In this document: piece after piece, positions 25,744 through 37,537 of the stretch
How positions within the stretch are numbered: the first letter of the stretch is position 1
Layout of the letters: the number at the start of each line of letters is the position of its first letter
Assembly: GCA_016709865.1 (NCBI GenBank)
Contig: JADJLX010000005.1
Span: 62,001-126,000 of the forward strand
Direction of reading: 5' to 3'
Origin: Bacteroidales bacterium
GTDB lineage: Bacteria; Bacteroidota; Bacteroidia; Bacteroidales; VadinHA17
DNA: 64,000 nucleotides
Translations under genes and position numbers: made by a program
Notes under the pieces: generated by a model
Database searches by the model: none
Told to the model about the DNA's origin: nothing
Seen by the model: only the letters and a program-made list of their open reading frames with translations

Positions 25744-27046
25744 AATCGGTCTTATCGAACAGCATTGATGGTGTCAGGTAAGTGCTGTAGGGGTATGGAT
25801 CATTTCCAACCTCGGCAAGAGTATTCCAGAAATCATTCATATTTCCTGATATATTCATCTCATTAACAGGATGTACTATTTCACCTTTCTCAACCAGGAA
25901 ACCCTCTATTCCATATGAAAAGTCGCCTGTTGATCCATTGCAGTTTCCTCCGTTAAAACCTGTAACAAGAACTCCCTTGCTGACTGATTTTACCAATCCG
26001 TTAAGATCTTTGTCTCCCGTTTTGAACACAATGTTTGAAGGATTCAAAGAGGTTGGCTTCAGATCGAGCTTACGCCCATAATAAGTCCCTATATAGTAGT
26101 TCTTCAGTATCCCGTTCTCAACAATTGTGCGCTTCTGGGCATTGAGACCTTCAGCATCGAAGTGCCTCGATCCCCATCCGGTGATCATTAAAGGATCATC
26201 CTCAATTGAAAGTATTTCGCTTGCAACTTTTGTATTTACTTTCCCTATGAGGAATGAGTTTTTCTGATACATTGATGATCCGAACATGGCAGAAATAAAT
26301 GGTCCGATCAGATTCTGTACCACCAGTCTGTCGACAATCATCTGATATTTGCCCGAAGAGATCTTTTTTGGATCAAGCTTTCTTATCGTTCTTTCAAGAG
26401 CTGTCTTTCCTACACCAGTCTTGATCAATTTATCATAAAACACACTATACTCTCCCCAATAGTCTGAGGGTCTTCCCTTCTCTCCTTTTACAGAAACCGA
26501 AGCGGAAATACCTGCATAGCTTCCGGTATTCTCACCTTTGAACCCATTGCTTGTTACAAGAATATCACTGCCGACTGAATCATCATAACTTGTTGTTATA
26601 GAAATGATTCTCGGATCGGTACCATATATCTCGCTTTCAGCCTGACGGGCAAGATCAATTTTGGTTTTTGCATCGAGTGAGTTGATTGCAAGGTCTGAAG
26701 TCTTCAGATCTTCTCCTCCGCCTTTATAATATAGTTCAGCATCGGGCAGATACCGGAATTCATCTTCAGAGAGATAACGGGTTGCTGCAACAGCTCCCTC
26801 AACAAACTTCAGCAGTTCTTCTTTCTTAAGCAGGTTGGTTGAATGAGAGGAGTACTTTTTTTCTACATAAAGTGTAAGATTCAAGCCATTACTTATTGAT
26901 TCCTGAAGCCTGTCGATCTTTTGTTCACGTATTTCGATGTGTCTGCTGGCACTGTCGTTTATTGCAACAGCAACCTGGTCGGCACCGCATTTTATTGCAT
27001 GTTTTATAACCAGGTCAGCAATTTCATATTTTTCAGTTGTATTCAT
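25730..27046 (-). CDS. TldD/PmbA-family metallopeptidase-like protein (PmbA-type)
   Basis: This protein has 438 residues from ATG 27046 (MNTTEKYEIADLVIKH); an upstream ATG at 27076 would overlap the previous gene by 8 bp. The PmbA/TldE pattern is clear: SRHIEIREQKIDRLQESISNG near the N terminus, ISSGKYQMIVDRLVVQNLIGPF, and GNCNGSTGDFSYGIEGFLVEKGEIVHPVNEM near the C terminus. It lacks the HExxxH zinc motif, as TldE/PmbA does. Such proteins pair with TldD as a heterodimeric protease; the partner is the adjacent gene at 27069. Confidence 0.9.
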   Translation of the reverse strand: MNTTEKYEIADLVIKHAIKCGADQVAVAINDSASRHIEIREQKIDRLQESISNGLNLTLYVEKKYSSHSTNLLKKEELLKFVEGAVAATRYLSEDEFRYLPDAELYYKGGGEDLKTSDLAINSLDAKTKIDLARQAESEIYGTDPRIISITTSYDDSVGSDILVTSNGFKGENTGSYAGISASVSVKGEKGRPSDYWGEYSVFYDKLIKTGVGKTALERTIRKLDPKKISSGKYQMIVDRLVVQNLIGPFISAMFGSSMYQKNSFLIGKVNTKVASEILSIEDDPLMITGWGSRHFDAEGLNAQKRTIVENGILKNYYIGTYYGRKLDLKPTSLNPSNIVFKTGDKDLNGLVKSVSKGVLVTGFNGGNCNGSTGDFSYGIEGFLVEKGEIVHPVNEMNISGNMNDFWNTLAEVGNDPYPYSTYLTPSMLFDKTDFSGL

Positions 27047-27068
27047 ATCCTGATTTTTGTAATTATTT

Positions 27069-28595
27069 CTAGGCATTAATGCCTCCGACTGTAAGTTTTT
27101 TTATCTTGACTGTTGGCAGCCCCATAGTTACTGGCACACCCTGACCATCCTTTCCGCATGTATTTGGTGAATCAGAAATCTTAAGATCATCACCAACCAT
27201 AGTAATATCAGCAAGAGCCTGTGGCCCGTTACCAATTATATTTATGTCCTTGATAGGTTTTGTAAGTTTTCCGTTTTCAATAATATAACCTAATTTGACA
27301 AAGAAAGTAAAGTCACCCGGACCAATATTTACCTGACCGTTACTGAAATCTTCAACATAAATGCCTTTTTTAACACTGGCTATGATCTCCTCTTTTTTAT
27401 GAGGTCCGTTTTCCATATATGTTGATCTCATCCTCGGGATAGGCACATTTCTGAAATCCTGACGGCGTCCATTCCCTGTTGGTTTTACATTGTAAAATTT
27501 TGCACTTATTCTGTCGTGAATATAACTTGTAAGTTTTCCATTTGTGACAAGCAGCGTTTTCTCAGTTGGTACACCTTCATCATCGATATTGAGAGCACCA
27601 CGGTCATTGGGAAGGGTTCCATCATCAATAATTGTGACGAAATCTTCAGCAATCTTCTGGTTCATCTTGTCAGAAAAAATCGATGTCTTTTTACGGTTAA
27701 AATCTGCTTCGAATGAATGTCCCATTGCTTCATGCAGAAGAATTCCGGAATCACCTGCAGCCATTACAACTTCCATTTCGCCTGCAATTGGTTTTACGGC
27801 ATTAAATAAAACTGAAGTTTTTTGAATCGCCTTAGCTGCCAGACCATCTACAAGTTCATCAGTAAGAAACTCAAATCCTTTGCGATATGATTGATAAACA
27901 GCTGCATTTTCGATTCTGCCATTCTCTTCCATTATACAAACCGCATAAATCAGAGTCATTGGGCGGTAATCCCAGGAAAGTACTCCATCTGAATTGCAGA
28001 AGAGTATATAGGATGTTGAGTCCTGATGCGAAACATTCACTTTGGTTACCCGTTTATCACCGTCGAAAATCTTATCATTCAGTCGGGTTATAAAGGGTAT
28101 TTTCTGGCTGATAACTGTTTCTTCCCATGGTGTATTTATCTTATAATATGAAGGAGGATTAAATTCACTGAACACTTCAGTTTTAAAAGATGAAGTGCTG
28201 TCAGCAATTGAAGCAGCAGTCTTCGCGGCTCTCAGCATAGAGTCGAGTGAAGTATTCTCAGAATATGCGAAACCCGTCTGGTCGCCCTTAAGAACGCGTA
28301 TCCCTACTCCAAAGTTTACATTAGAATAGGCACTGTTTACTTTCTTGTCCTGCAATGATGTCGCATGACTTACTGTGTGTTCAAAAAAGAGGTCGGCATA
28401 ATCAGCCCCCTTTTCCATAGCTGCCTGTAATACCTTCCGGAGTTGATCTGGTGTTACTTCAAAATGATCGAGATAACCTGCAGCGCTTTCCGAAACAGGA
28501 GATCCGCTGCAAGACTGAAGTAACGAAGGAACAATCATCGTGCCCGCAACAGTAATACCGCTCAGCTTGATAAATTCACGGCGTTTTAGATTCAT
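27069..28595 (-). CDS. TldD-family zinc metallopeptidase with twin-arginine signal
   Basis: This 508-residue protein begins MNLKRREFIKLSGITVAGT, a twin-arginine-like signal followed by LLQSC, a possible lipobox. The TldD zinc motif HEAMGHSFEAD lies near residue 290. GRRQDFRNVPIPRMRSTYMENG and GKDGQGVPVTMGLPTVKIKKL are conserved TldD segments. In this family TldD supplies the catalytic metal and PmbA completes the peptide tunnel, cleaving unfolded peptides. The predicted export is unlike cytoplasmic E. coli TldD and suggests a periplasmic version; its partner gene shows no signal peptide, which is puzzling. Confidence 0.9.
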   Translation of the reverse strand: MNLKRREFIKLSGITVAGTMIVPSLLQSCSGSPVSESAAGYLDHFEVTPDQLRKVLQAAMEKGADYADLFFEHTVSHATSLQDKKVNSAYSNVNFGVGIRVLKGDQTGFAYSENTSLDSMLRAAKTAASIADSTSSFKTEVFSEFNPPSYYKINTPWEETVISQKIPFITRLNDKIFDGDKRVTKVNVSHQDSTSYILFCNSDGVLSWDYRPMTLIYAVCIMEENGRIENAAVYQSYRKGFEFLTDELVDGLAAKAIQKTSVLFNAVKPIAGEMEVVMAAGDSGILLHEAMGHSFEADFNRKKTSIFSDKMNQKIAEDFVTIIDDGTLPNDRGALNIDDEGVPTEKTLLVTNGKLTSYIHDRISAKFYNVKPTGNGRRQDFRNVPIPRMRSTYMENGPHKKEEIIASVKKGIYVEDFSNGQVNIGPGDFTFFVKLGYIIENGKLTKPIKDINIIGNGPQALADITMVGDDLKISDSPNTCGKDGQGVPVTMGLPTVKIKKLTVGGINA

Positions 28596-28639
28596 GTGGA
28601 TTACATTAATTGATTATCTAATAAAGTTATGACAAATTG

Positions 28640-28930
28640 TTTTATTTAGAAATTTTTTTTCAATGAATGGTTATGCAGAGCAAACGGATTGCTGTTTTTG
28701 GTTAACAACCTAGACCAATAAATCCATTAACCGCAAAGGTCGCCAAGGATTTTCGCAAAGTTCGCAAAGAAGAGAATTGCCGGATATTAGCTTTGCGTTC
28801 TTTGCGCATGCTTTGCGTACTCTGCGGTTAGAAAGATTTCTTGCTCAAAAAGTGTTAAAAAAACATAATAAATCACCTAATTAATTGGCAGTATATATTT
28901 TACGTTATATTTGAAAAGTTACAAAAAAAT
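28640..28930. promoter_or_regulatory. Divergent gap: hairpin repeat and promoter for the PQQ-propeller gene
   Basis: TATATTTG at 28906-28913 matches the Bacteroidota -7 box TAnnTTTG, with TTGG at 28885-28888 as a plausible -33 element 18 bp upstream. Before it, 28726-28832 holds an imperfect palindrome: AACCGCAAAGG and TTCGCAAAG words pair with CTTTGCG words and TGCGGTT. Words of this kind recur in other intergenic gaps. No gene is seen in the 335-bp gap. Confidence 0.5.
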
Positions 28931-28939
28931 ATGATTAAT

Positions 28940-30157
28940 ATGAGAAAGACTATCTTTATAATTCTGATATCAGTGCTTGGCCTGAACGCTGCAGGACAAG
29001 ATGTTGCGCAATGGCGCGGAACAAACCGCGACGGCATCTATAATGAGAAAGGTCTGCTTAAAAAATGGCCCGATGGAGGTCCAAAACTTCTCTGGCATTT
29101 TGATGAACTTGGCGACGGTCATACTTCCGCTGCTGTAACTTCTAAAGCTATCTTCATAACAGGTATGGTGAACGGACAGGGGTGGATCTATTCATTTGAT
29201 CTGAAGGGAAAACTCCTCTGGAAGAAGGAGTACGGAAAAGAATGGGCTGAGAGTCATAATGGTGTAAGATCAACACCTCTGGTTATTGGTGATAAACTAT
29301 ATCTCGAGAGCGGTTACGGCCTGCTTCTTTGCATGAAAACATCTGATGGCTCATCCGTATGGACTGTTGACCTCGTTGCAGAGTATGGAGCCAGAAACAT
29401 TCAGTGGGGATTTACCGAGAACCTGTTTTACGACGGAAATGTATTGTATTGCACTCCGGGAGGCATCGATGCAAGTGTGGTCGCACTCGACAGAAATACT
29501 GGTAAAATGATCTGGAAGGCAAAAGGAATTGATGAGAAATCAGCATATTGCTCACCGATGATGGTGAACCTGAGGGACAGAAAAGTACTGGTTACATTCC
29601 TTCAGACATCTGTATGTGGTTTTGATGCAAAAAATGGTGATGTGCTTTGGAAATTTGCTCATACAATAAGACCTGATGTTCATCCGAACACTCCGATATA
29701 CAAGGACGGACTTCTTTTCTGCACAACAGGATACGGCAAAGGCAGTGTAATGCTTAAACTCGCCGCTGACGGTAAAAGTGTTTCTGAGGTTTGGAAGCAC
29801 GAGATGCTCGATCCAAAAATCGGTGGTGTCGTACTTCTGAACGGGAAAATTTATGGAACCGGCGACAGAAACAAATTCTTTTTCGGACTCGACTGGCTCA
29901 CGGGAAAAGAACTTTTCCAGATAAGGGATCTTGCTCTGGCTCCTGCCAACATAATCGCAAACGACGGATTATTATATATTTATGCTGAATCAGGAAAGGT
30001 GTCGCTTGCTGAACCGAAAGCCGATGGCATCAATGTTATAAGTTCATTCGATGTTCCATATGGTACCATGACACATTGGGCCCACCTGGTCATAAAAGAT
30101 AAGAAGCTTTATGTAAGGCATGGCAATTCGCTGATGGTGTATGATATAGGGGCTTAA
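28940..30157 (+). CDS. PQQ-binding-like beta-propeller protein, secreted
   Basis: This 405-residue protein starts at ATG 28940 (MRKTIFIILISVLGLNAAGQ, signal peptide); an ATG three codons upstream is also possible. It begins QWRGTNRDGIYNEKGLLKKWPDGGPKLLW, the typical opening of outer-membrane/periplasmic quinoprotein-like propellers in Bacteroidota and Planctomycetota. Repeats contain W-x-x-x-T/V-x-L-x-x-xxG motifs (KLLWKKEYGKEW; SSVWTVDLVAEYG; GKMIWKAKGIDEK; GDVLWKFAH). Catalytic PQQ residues are not identifiable, so a structural or ligand-binding role is likely. Confidence 0.85.
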   Translation: MRKTIFIILISVLGLNAAGQDVAQWRGTNRDGIYNEKGLLKKWPDGGPKLLWHFDELGDGHTSAAVTSKAIFITGMVNGQGWIYSFDLKGKLLWKKEYGKEWAESHNGVRSTPLVIGDKLYLESGYGLLLCMKTSDGSSVWTVDLVAEYGARNIQWGFTENLFYDGNVLYCTPGGIDASVVALDRNTGKMIWKAKGIDEKSAYCSPMMVNLRDRKVLVTFLQTSVCGFDAKNGDVLWKFAHTIRPDVHPNTPIYKDGLLFCTTGYGKGSVMLKLAADGKSVSEVWKHEMLDPKIGGVVLLNGKIYGTGDRNKFFFGLDWLTGKELFQIRDLALAPANIIANDGLLYIYAESGKVSLAEPKADGINVISSFDVPYGTMTHWAHLVIKDKKLYVRHGNSLMVYDIGA

Positions 30158-30249
30158 GGGCATAGCTGTCAACCTAAGGATTCTGAAGATAGTCTAGAGT
30201 AGTTGAAACAGAAGGCATAACTATTTCAATATCAGGATATTGTTTGGTG

Positions 30250-30288
30250 AAAAGTCTCCCCTCCTTCAAAAGGAGGGGAGACTTTTTT
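30250..30288 (+). terminator. Intrinsic terminator after the PQQ-propeller gene
   Basis: A perfect 17-bp stem (AAAAGTCTCCCCTCCTT with AAGGAGGGGAGACTTTT, 3-nt loop) followed by two more T residues lies 93 bp after the stop. Its tip is the CCCCTCCTT palindrome found in the MITE-like elements, so such elements may supply terminators. Confidence 0.65.
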
Positions 30289-30415
30289 ATGCAGTTTCTT
30301 ATCCATTCCCAAAGCTTAAGTTGACGACTCAGGGCACAGGGTATTGGCAACACGAGTGCGATTTGTGTGACCTGAATTTTTTTCACTATATTTCCTTCAT
30401 CATTTAATATTTTGA

Positions 30416-34180
<3,765 letters not shown>

Positions 34181-34187
34181 ACCCTAA

Positions 34188-35063
34188 ATGTCTGAGAATT
34201 TTTATACCAATCCTGAAGAAGTAAGGGACTTTGTTACCAGGTTGTCGGAAAAGACAAGTTCCGAACTGTCAGCAATTATTACAAGGTACATAAGTTATCG
34301 TCCCGAAGCAGTGGAAGCAGCTCTTTATGTTTCAGTAGAAAAAGGGTTGATATCCTTTGATCTCAGGGAGTTGTTATGGCAGCAAATATCATCTTCATTT
34401 AAAGCACATGAGAGCAATATAAAGCATTACCGGTGGGAGAAGAGCAATGCATTTATCAAATATTTTGCAGGATACAATGATGAGGAGATCTATGAAATAA
34501 TTGAAGACCCGAACAATATTGCAATTGACGTATATCATGCTTTGCTATCGGCAGCAAGGGAGCGGGAACTTATCTCAGATATTGATTTTAACAAGCATTA
34601 TGGCGAGGCTAAAGAGGCAATAATGAGAGAGGAGGATATTAATCGTAATCTTCTGATTGATATTTTCGGGTATGAAGAGGGACCGGATGAGTCGCAGATC
34701 GAAATTGACCTTGAAGCTGAAAGGGAGAAGTACTGGAAGTGTCCGAATTGCCATGAGAATGTTGGAATGGAATATGCTATTTGCTGGAACTGTCAGTCCT
34801 CAGTTCCGGAAGAGATAGTCCATCCTGATCCTGTGGAAATAAGAAAAGAGCTTCCTCAAAAAATGCCTCCTTCCCTGGTCAGAATTGGTTTTACACTAAT
34901 TGGAACGGGAATATTCGTATTTGCCATCGATCTGTTCCGGCACTACAGGTACAGCTCATACCTTCTGACTCATCTTGGTGGTTATATTGTAAGCGGCTTT
35001 TTCGTTTTGTTAGGTTTGGGATTTATTATTTACGGGGCATTCGTCGGGAAGAAGATTGATTAA
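34188..35063 (+). CDS. Zinc-ribbon protein with two C-terminal membrane helices, unknown function
   Basis: This 291-residue protein begins 7 bp after the LacZ-type gene, so it is probably in the same transcript. Residues 1-180 are helical and charged, with repeated short helices (AVEAALYVSVEKGLI; FIKYFAGYNDEEIYEII). A zinc ribbon follows: Cys185-Cys188 (KCPNC) and Cys199-Cys202 (CWNC). Two membrane segments (about 231-249 and 260-285) end the protein. Membrane anchoring at the C terminus places the ribbon in the cytoplasm. No family is recognised, and its link to glycan degradation is only by position. Confidence 0.75.
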   Translation: MSENFYTNPEEVRDFVTRLSEKTSSELSAIITRYISYRPEAVEAALYVSVEKGLISFDLRELLWQQISSSFKAHESNIKHYRWEKSNAFIKYFAGYNDEEIYEIIEDPNNIAIDVYHALLSAARERELISDIDFNKHYGEAKEAIMREEDINRNLLIDIFGYEEGPDESQIEIDLEAEREKYWKCPNCHENVGMEYAICWNCQSSVPEEIVHPDPVEIRKELPQKMPPSLVRIGFTLIGTGIFVFAIDLFRHYRYSSYLLTHLGGYIVSGFFVLLGLGFIIYGAFVGKKID

Positions 35064-35074
35064 ACTCCTGCAAA

Positions 35075-35262
35075 TTCCATGAGATCCCTCGCTGACGCTT
35101 CGGGATGACACATAATTCATGGTTCGTGGGGGAAAGAAGTGGCGATTCGATGAAAATTTATCTGTTATGAAAGATTCTTTACGAATCGCCACTTCTTTCC
35201 CTTCCTTGTCCCCAAAGAGTCCTGTCATCCCGAAGCGAAGCGAGGGATCTCCCAGTATAAGC
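35075..35262. repeat. Compound palindrome between convergent genes
   Basis: GAGATCCCTCGCTGACGCTTC, then GGGATGACA, near 35080-35110 pairs with TGTCATCCCGAAGCG, AAGCGAGGGATCTC near 35223-35252. Inside it GGGAAAGAAGTGGCGATTCG-like sequence (35130-35150) pairs with CGAATCGCCACTTCTTTCCC (35184-35203). The whole forms a hairpin of about 170 bp between the zinc-ribbon gene and the TspO-like gene, and could stop transcription both ways. Confidence 0.65.
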
Positions 35263-35273
35263 AGGAATAAGTT

Positions 35274-35999
35274 TTAAGCAGCAATACCTGTGGTCTTCCT
35301 GAAGAATCCCCAAATAGTTACAGCACCAACCACCACAATAGCCGCTGCCGCAGCAATTACTATTGATTTATAGTCATCCTGTCGTTTTATGATGATCCCT
35401 GTAAATGCCCATATCACTGAAAGTCCGATAAACGGATTGCTTATCCTGTAAACAGTTAATGCAACAATTATAGCACCAATTGATATCATTATAATAGTCC
35501 AGGCTTCCTGGGATAATCCAAATCCAATCCAGTTATAACTTACAAGAAGCGCGGTAACGTTGGCTATAGTTGCTATACAGATCCAACCGAGGTAGATGCC
35601 GAAAGCAGATTTGATAATTCCGAAAGGCAAATCCTGAATAGCCATGTTAATATATATCAGCGACACGAGCATGCCGGCCATAACAAGAAGAGAAAGAGGA
35701 AGTTTGCCGTAATGCCATGTCACAATCCATAAAGCATTCAGGACACATGATATTCCAAAAGCAAGGCTGATCTTCGAAATTGTTATCTGGTTCGATCCTG
35801 TAAATTGCACAATTGTATAAATCAGAAGAAGTATATAGATTATTCCCCAGATTGAAAATGTAATTCCTGCCGGTACAAACAGATTCGGAAATGAGTCTGA
35901 AAGTTCGCCGGTGTTCTTATTATTCAGAGGAAGCGCATTAGCCAGATAGTTCATCACTATCATTCCTGTAAAAAAAACAAGGTTTATATATTTCATCAT
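35274..35999 (-). CDS. TspO/MBR-like tryptophan-rich membrane protein
   Basis: This 241-residue membrane protein has about seven hydrophobic segments. NYLANALPLNNKNTGELSDS, then FPNLFVPAGITFSIWGIIYILL, then NALWIVTWHYGKLPLSLLVM match the TspO-related lantibiotic-permease-like group often called tryptophan-rich sensory protein. TspO binds tetrapyrroles and sterol-like ligands; this longer group is not characterised. Single gene; both neighbours are separated by repeats. Confidence 0.75.
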   Translation of the reverse strand: MMKYINLVFFTGMIVMNYLANALPLNNKNTGELSDSFPNLFVPAGITFSIWGIIYILLLIYTIVQFTGSNQITISKISLAFGISCVLNALWIVTWHYGKLPLSLLVMAGMLVSLIYINMAIQDLPFGIIKSAFGIYLGWICIATIANVTALLVSYNWIGFGLSQEAWTIIMISIGAIIVALTVYRISNPFIGLSVIWAFTGIIIKRQDDYKSIVIAAAAAIVVVGAVTIWGFFRKTTGIAA

Positions 36000-36048
36000 T
36001 TCCTGAATTAGTTAAATAGTTATTTTTTACTCTTCTTTACACTTTGCA

Positions 36049-36110
36049 CAAGATGTCTTGCGGTCCTGCGGTCTTGCGGTCTTGCAGTCTTGCGGTCTTG
36101 CAGTCCCCCC
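36049..36110. repeat. Degenerate CTTGCGGTCTTGCAGT word array
   Basis: Six to seven copies of TGCGGTCTTGC/TGCAGTCTTGC-like words lie in about 55 bp before the TspO-like gene. They resemble the CGGTCTTC arrays elsewhere. No gene is seen in 36000-36158. Confidence 0.55.
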
Positions 36111-36158
36111 CAGTCACGGTCGGTTGCTGAGCGAAGTCGAAGCAAGCCGTAACGCCCC

Positions 36159-37013
36159 CTAGTACGACCAATAAGCCGGCCCGCTCTCAACAAACACTAC
36201 CGGAACATCTTTAATAAAAGTCTTCACCCACGATGCACAAAAATCCATTCCTGCCTCTTCTGATGAGATATGTCCCAGGAAGATTATTGCCTTGTTTCTT
36301 CCCTGTGAAACAGCGTCGCGGGTGTACTCATATGTTTCCCACTGAGGCGATTCCCCTGCGAGTACGACATCAACGTCTTCTTCCCTTAGTAATCTCATAT
36401 GTGTAGAACTACCCGGAGCACCGGCAGCAAACCTTACCCTGGAAAGTTTCATATCCCTGTTGCCGATGACATAAAAGGCATTTGACGGAAAGATTTGCTT
36501 CAGGTATTTAAGCAATTCTTCAAGCGTAGTCTCTGGTAAAAGATACTGCGACAGATTACCATTTACCACATACTTTTCCCATTGCAGTTTTTTTACCATC
36601 CCCGACATGATTCCATCTGGTTTGATGCTGTGGATATAATCGTGAAACCTCCAGATAACCAGATTGTTTTCCTTAATATACCGGCTCTTTTCAAGGTAGA
36701 CCGGATCATTCTGAAACTGGGTTGTCTGATCTGTATGATTATAGTATAAAGGCTCATGCACGATAATCAGGTTACACTTTTTTTCAACCGCCTTTTTCAG
36801 AACATCCATTGTAGCGAACATTGTTGTAACTATTCCTGTAACAGGTGTTTCGGGATTTCCTTCCTTTATAACATCAACAGTACCTGGTATCTTCTGGCTC
36901 CCGGTCTTACTGATAATCGTTTCAATAATCTGCCCTGCCGAATTCTGTCCGTAAACAGGAACAGTTATTGCGATTGAAATAATAATAACAAAAGCCTTTA
37001 ATATCGTCTTCAT
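36159..37013 (-). CDS. Nif3-like dinuclear metal-centre protein with signal peptide
   Basis: This protein has 284 residues from ATG 37013 (MKTILKAFVIIISIAITVPV, signal peptide ending near VYGQ); an upstream ATG at 37034 exists. NIF3 motifs: GIVTTMFATMDVLKKAVEKKC, LIIVHEPLYYNH, VIWRFHDYIHS and ETYEYTRDAVSQGRNKAIIFLGHISSEEAG, which supply metal-binding His, Asp and Glu. NIF3 proteins are normally cytoplasmic; an exported member is uncommon. The function is unknown; hydrolysis of a small substrate is plausible from the metal site. Confidence 0.85.
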   Translation of the reverse strand: MKTILKAFVIIISIAITVPVYGQNSAGQIIETIISKTGSQKIPGTVDVIKEGNPETPVTGIVTTMFATMDVLKKAVEKKCNLIIVHEPLYYNHTDQTTQFQNDPVYLEKSRYIKENNLVIWRFHDYIHSIKPDGIMSGMVKKLQWEKYVVNGNLSQYLLPETTLEELLKYLKQIFPSNAFYVIGNRDMKLSRVRFAAGAPGSSTHMRLLREEDVDVVLAGESPQWETYEYTRDAVSQGRNKAIIFLGHISSEEAGMDFCASWVKTFIKDVPVVFVESGPAYWSY

Positions 37014-37143
37014 AGCAATTCCTTTTAAATTCATATTCTCAAATTTAAAACAATTTACCCACTATCTGTTAAATTCCTGGTTTTTTACCTTTTAACAGTC
37101 TTGCCATAACCTCTGATGAGGAATGATAATCATCATAAGAAAG

Positions 37144-37432
37144 TTTCCCCTCCTTTTGAAGGAGGGGTGGTCGGGATGATTGATTATCTTATATATACAG
37201 TATTCTATTTCCCGACCGGGGTGGTTGATTCATTGATTTCTTCTCAGTGAGATGTATGAAAAAGGAAAACAATCTTAACCGCAAATGTCTTTATTTTTCT
37301 AGGTCATTACTCAGGAATATGGCCACATTAGTTGAGGTTGCTTTGTGACAATCAACCACCCCGGCCGGTATCCGCATCTGCATCATAATTTAAAAGTGGT
37401 CCGGCCACCCCTCCTTCAAAAGGAGGGGAAAT
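37144..37432. repeat. CCCCTCCTT palindromic element, copy 3 (MITE-like)
   Basis: A 289-bp copy of the compound palindrome seen at 16329 and 20834. The two end hairpins and the inner arms (CCGACCGGGGTGGTTGATT and AATCAACCACCCCGGCCGG) are well preserved. The spacer between the inner arms differs among copies. It fills most of the 524-bp gap between the Nif3 and transporter genes; no gene is seen there. Confidence 0.75.
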
Positions 37433-37537
37433 TTATTATACATATCTTCAATACTTTACACTTTATTTTTGTACTAAAATCTCTCACTATTCTACTCTAT
37501 TTAGTACCTCAGGATGACGGCTATACCCTTTACGCCG

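Noticed and set aside
35075..35262. Small RNA gene in the 170-bp palindrome
   Set aside because: No promoter or T-run was found, and similar palindromes are common intergenic repeats.
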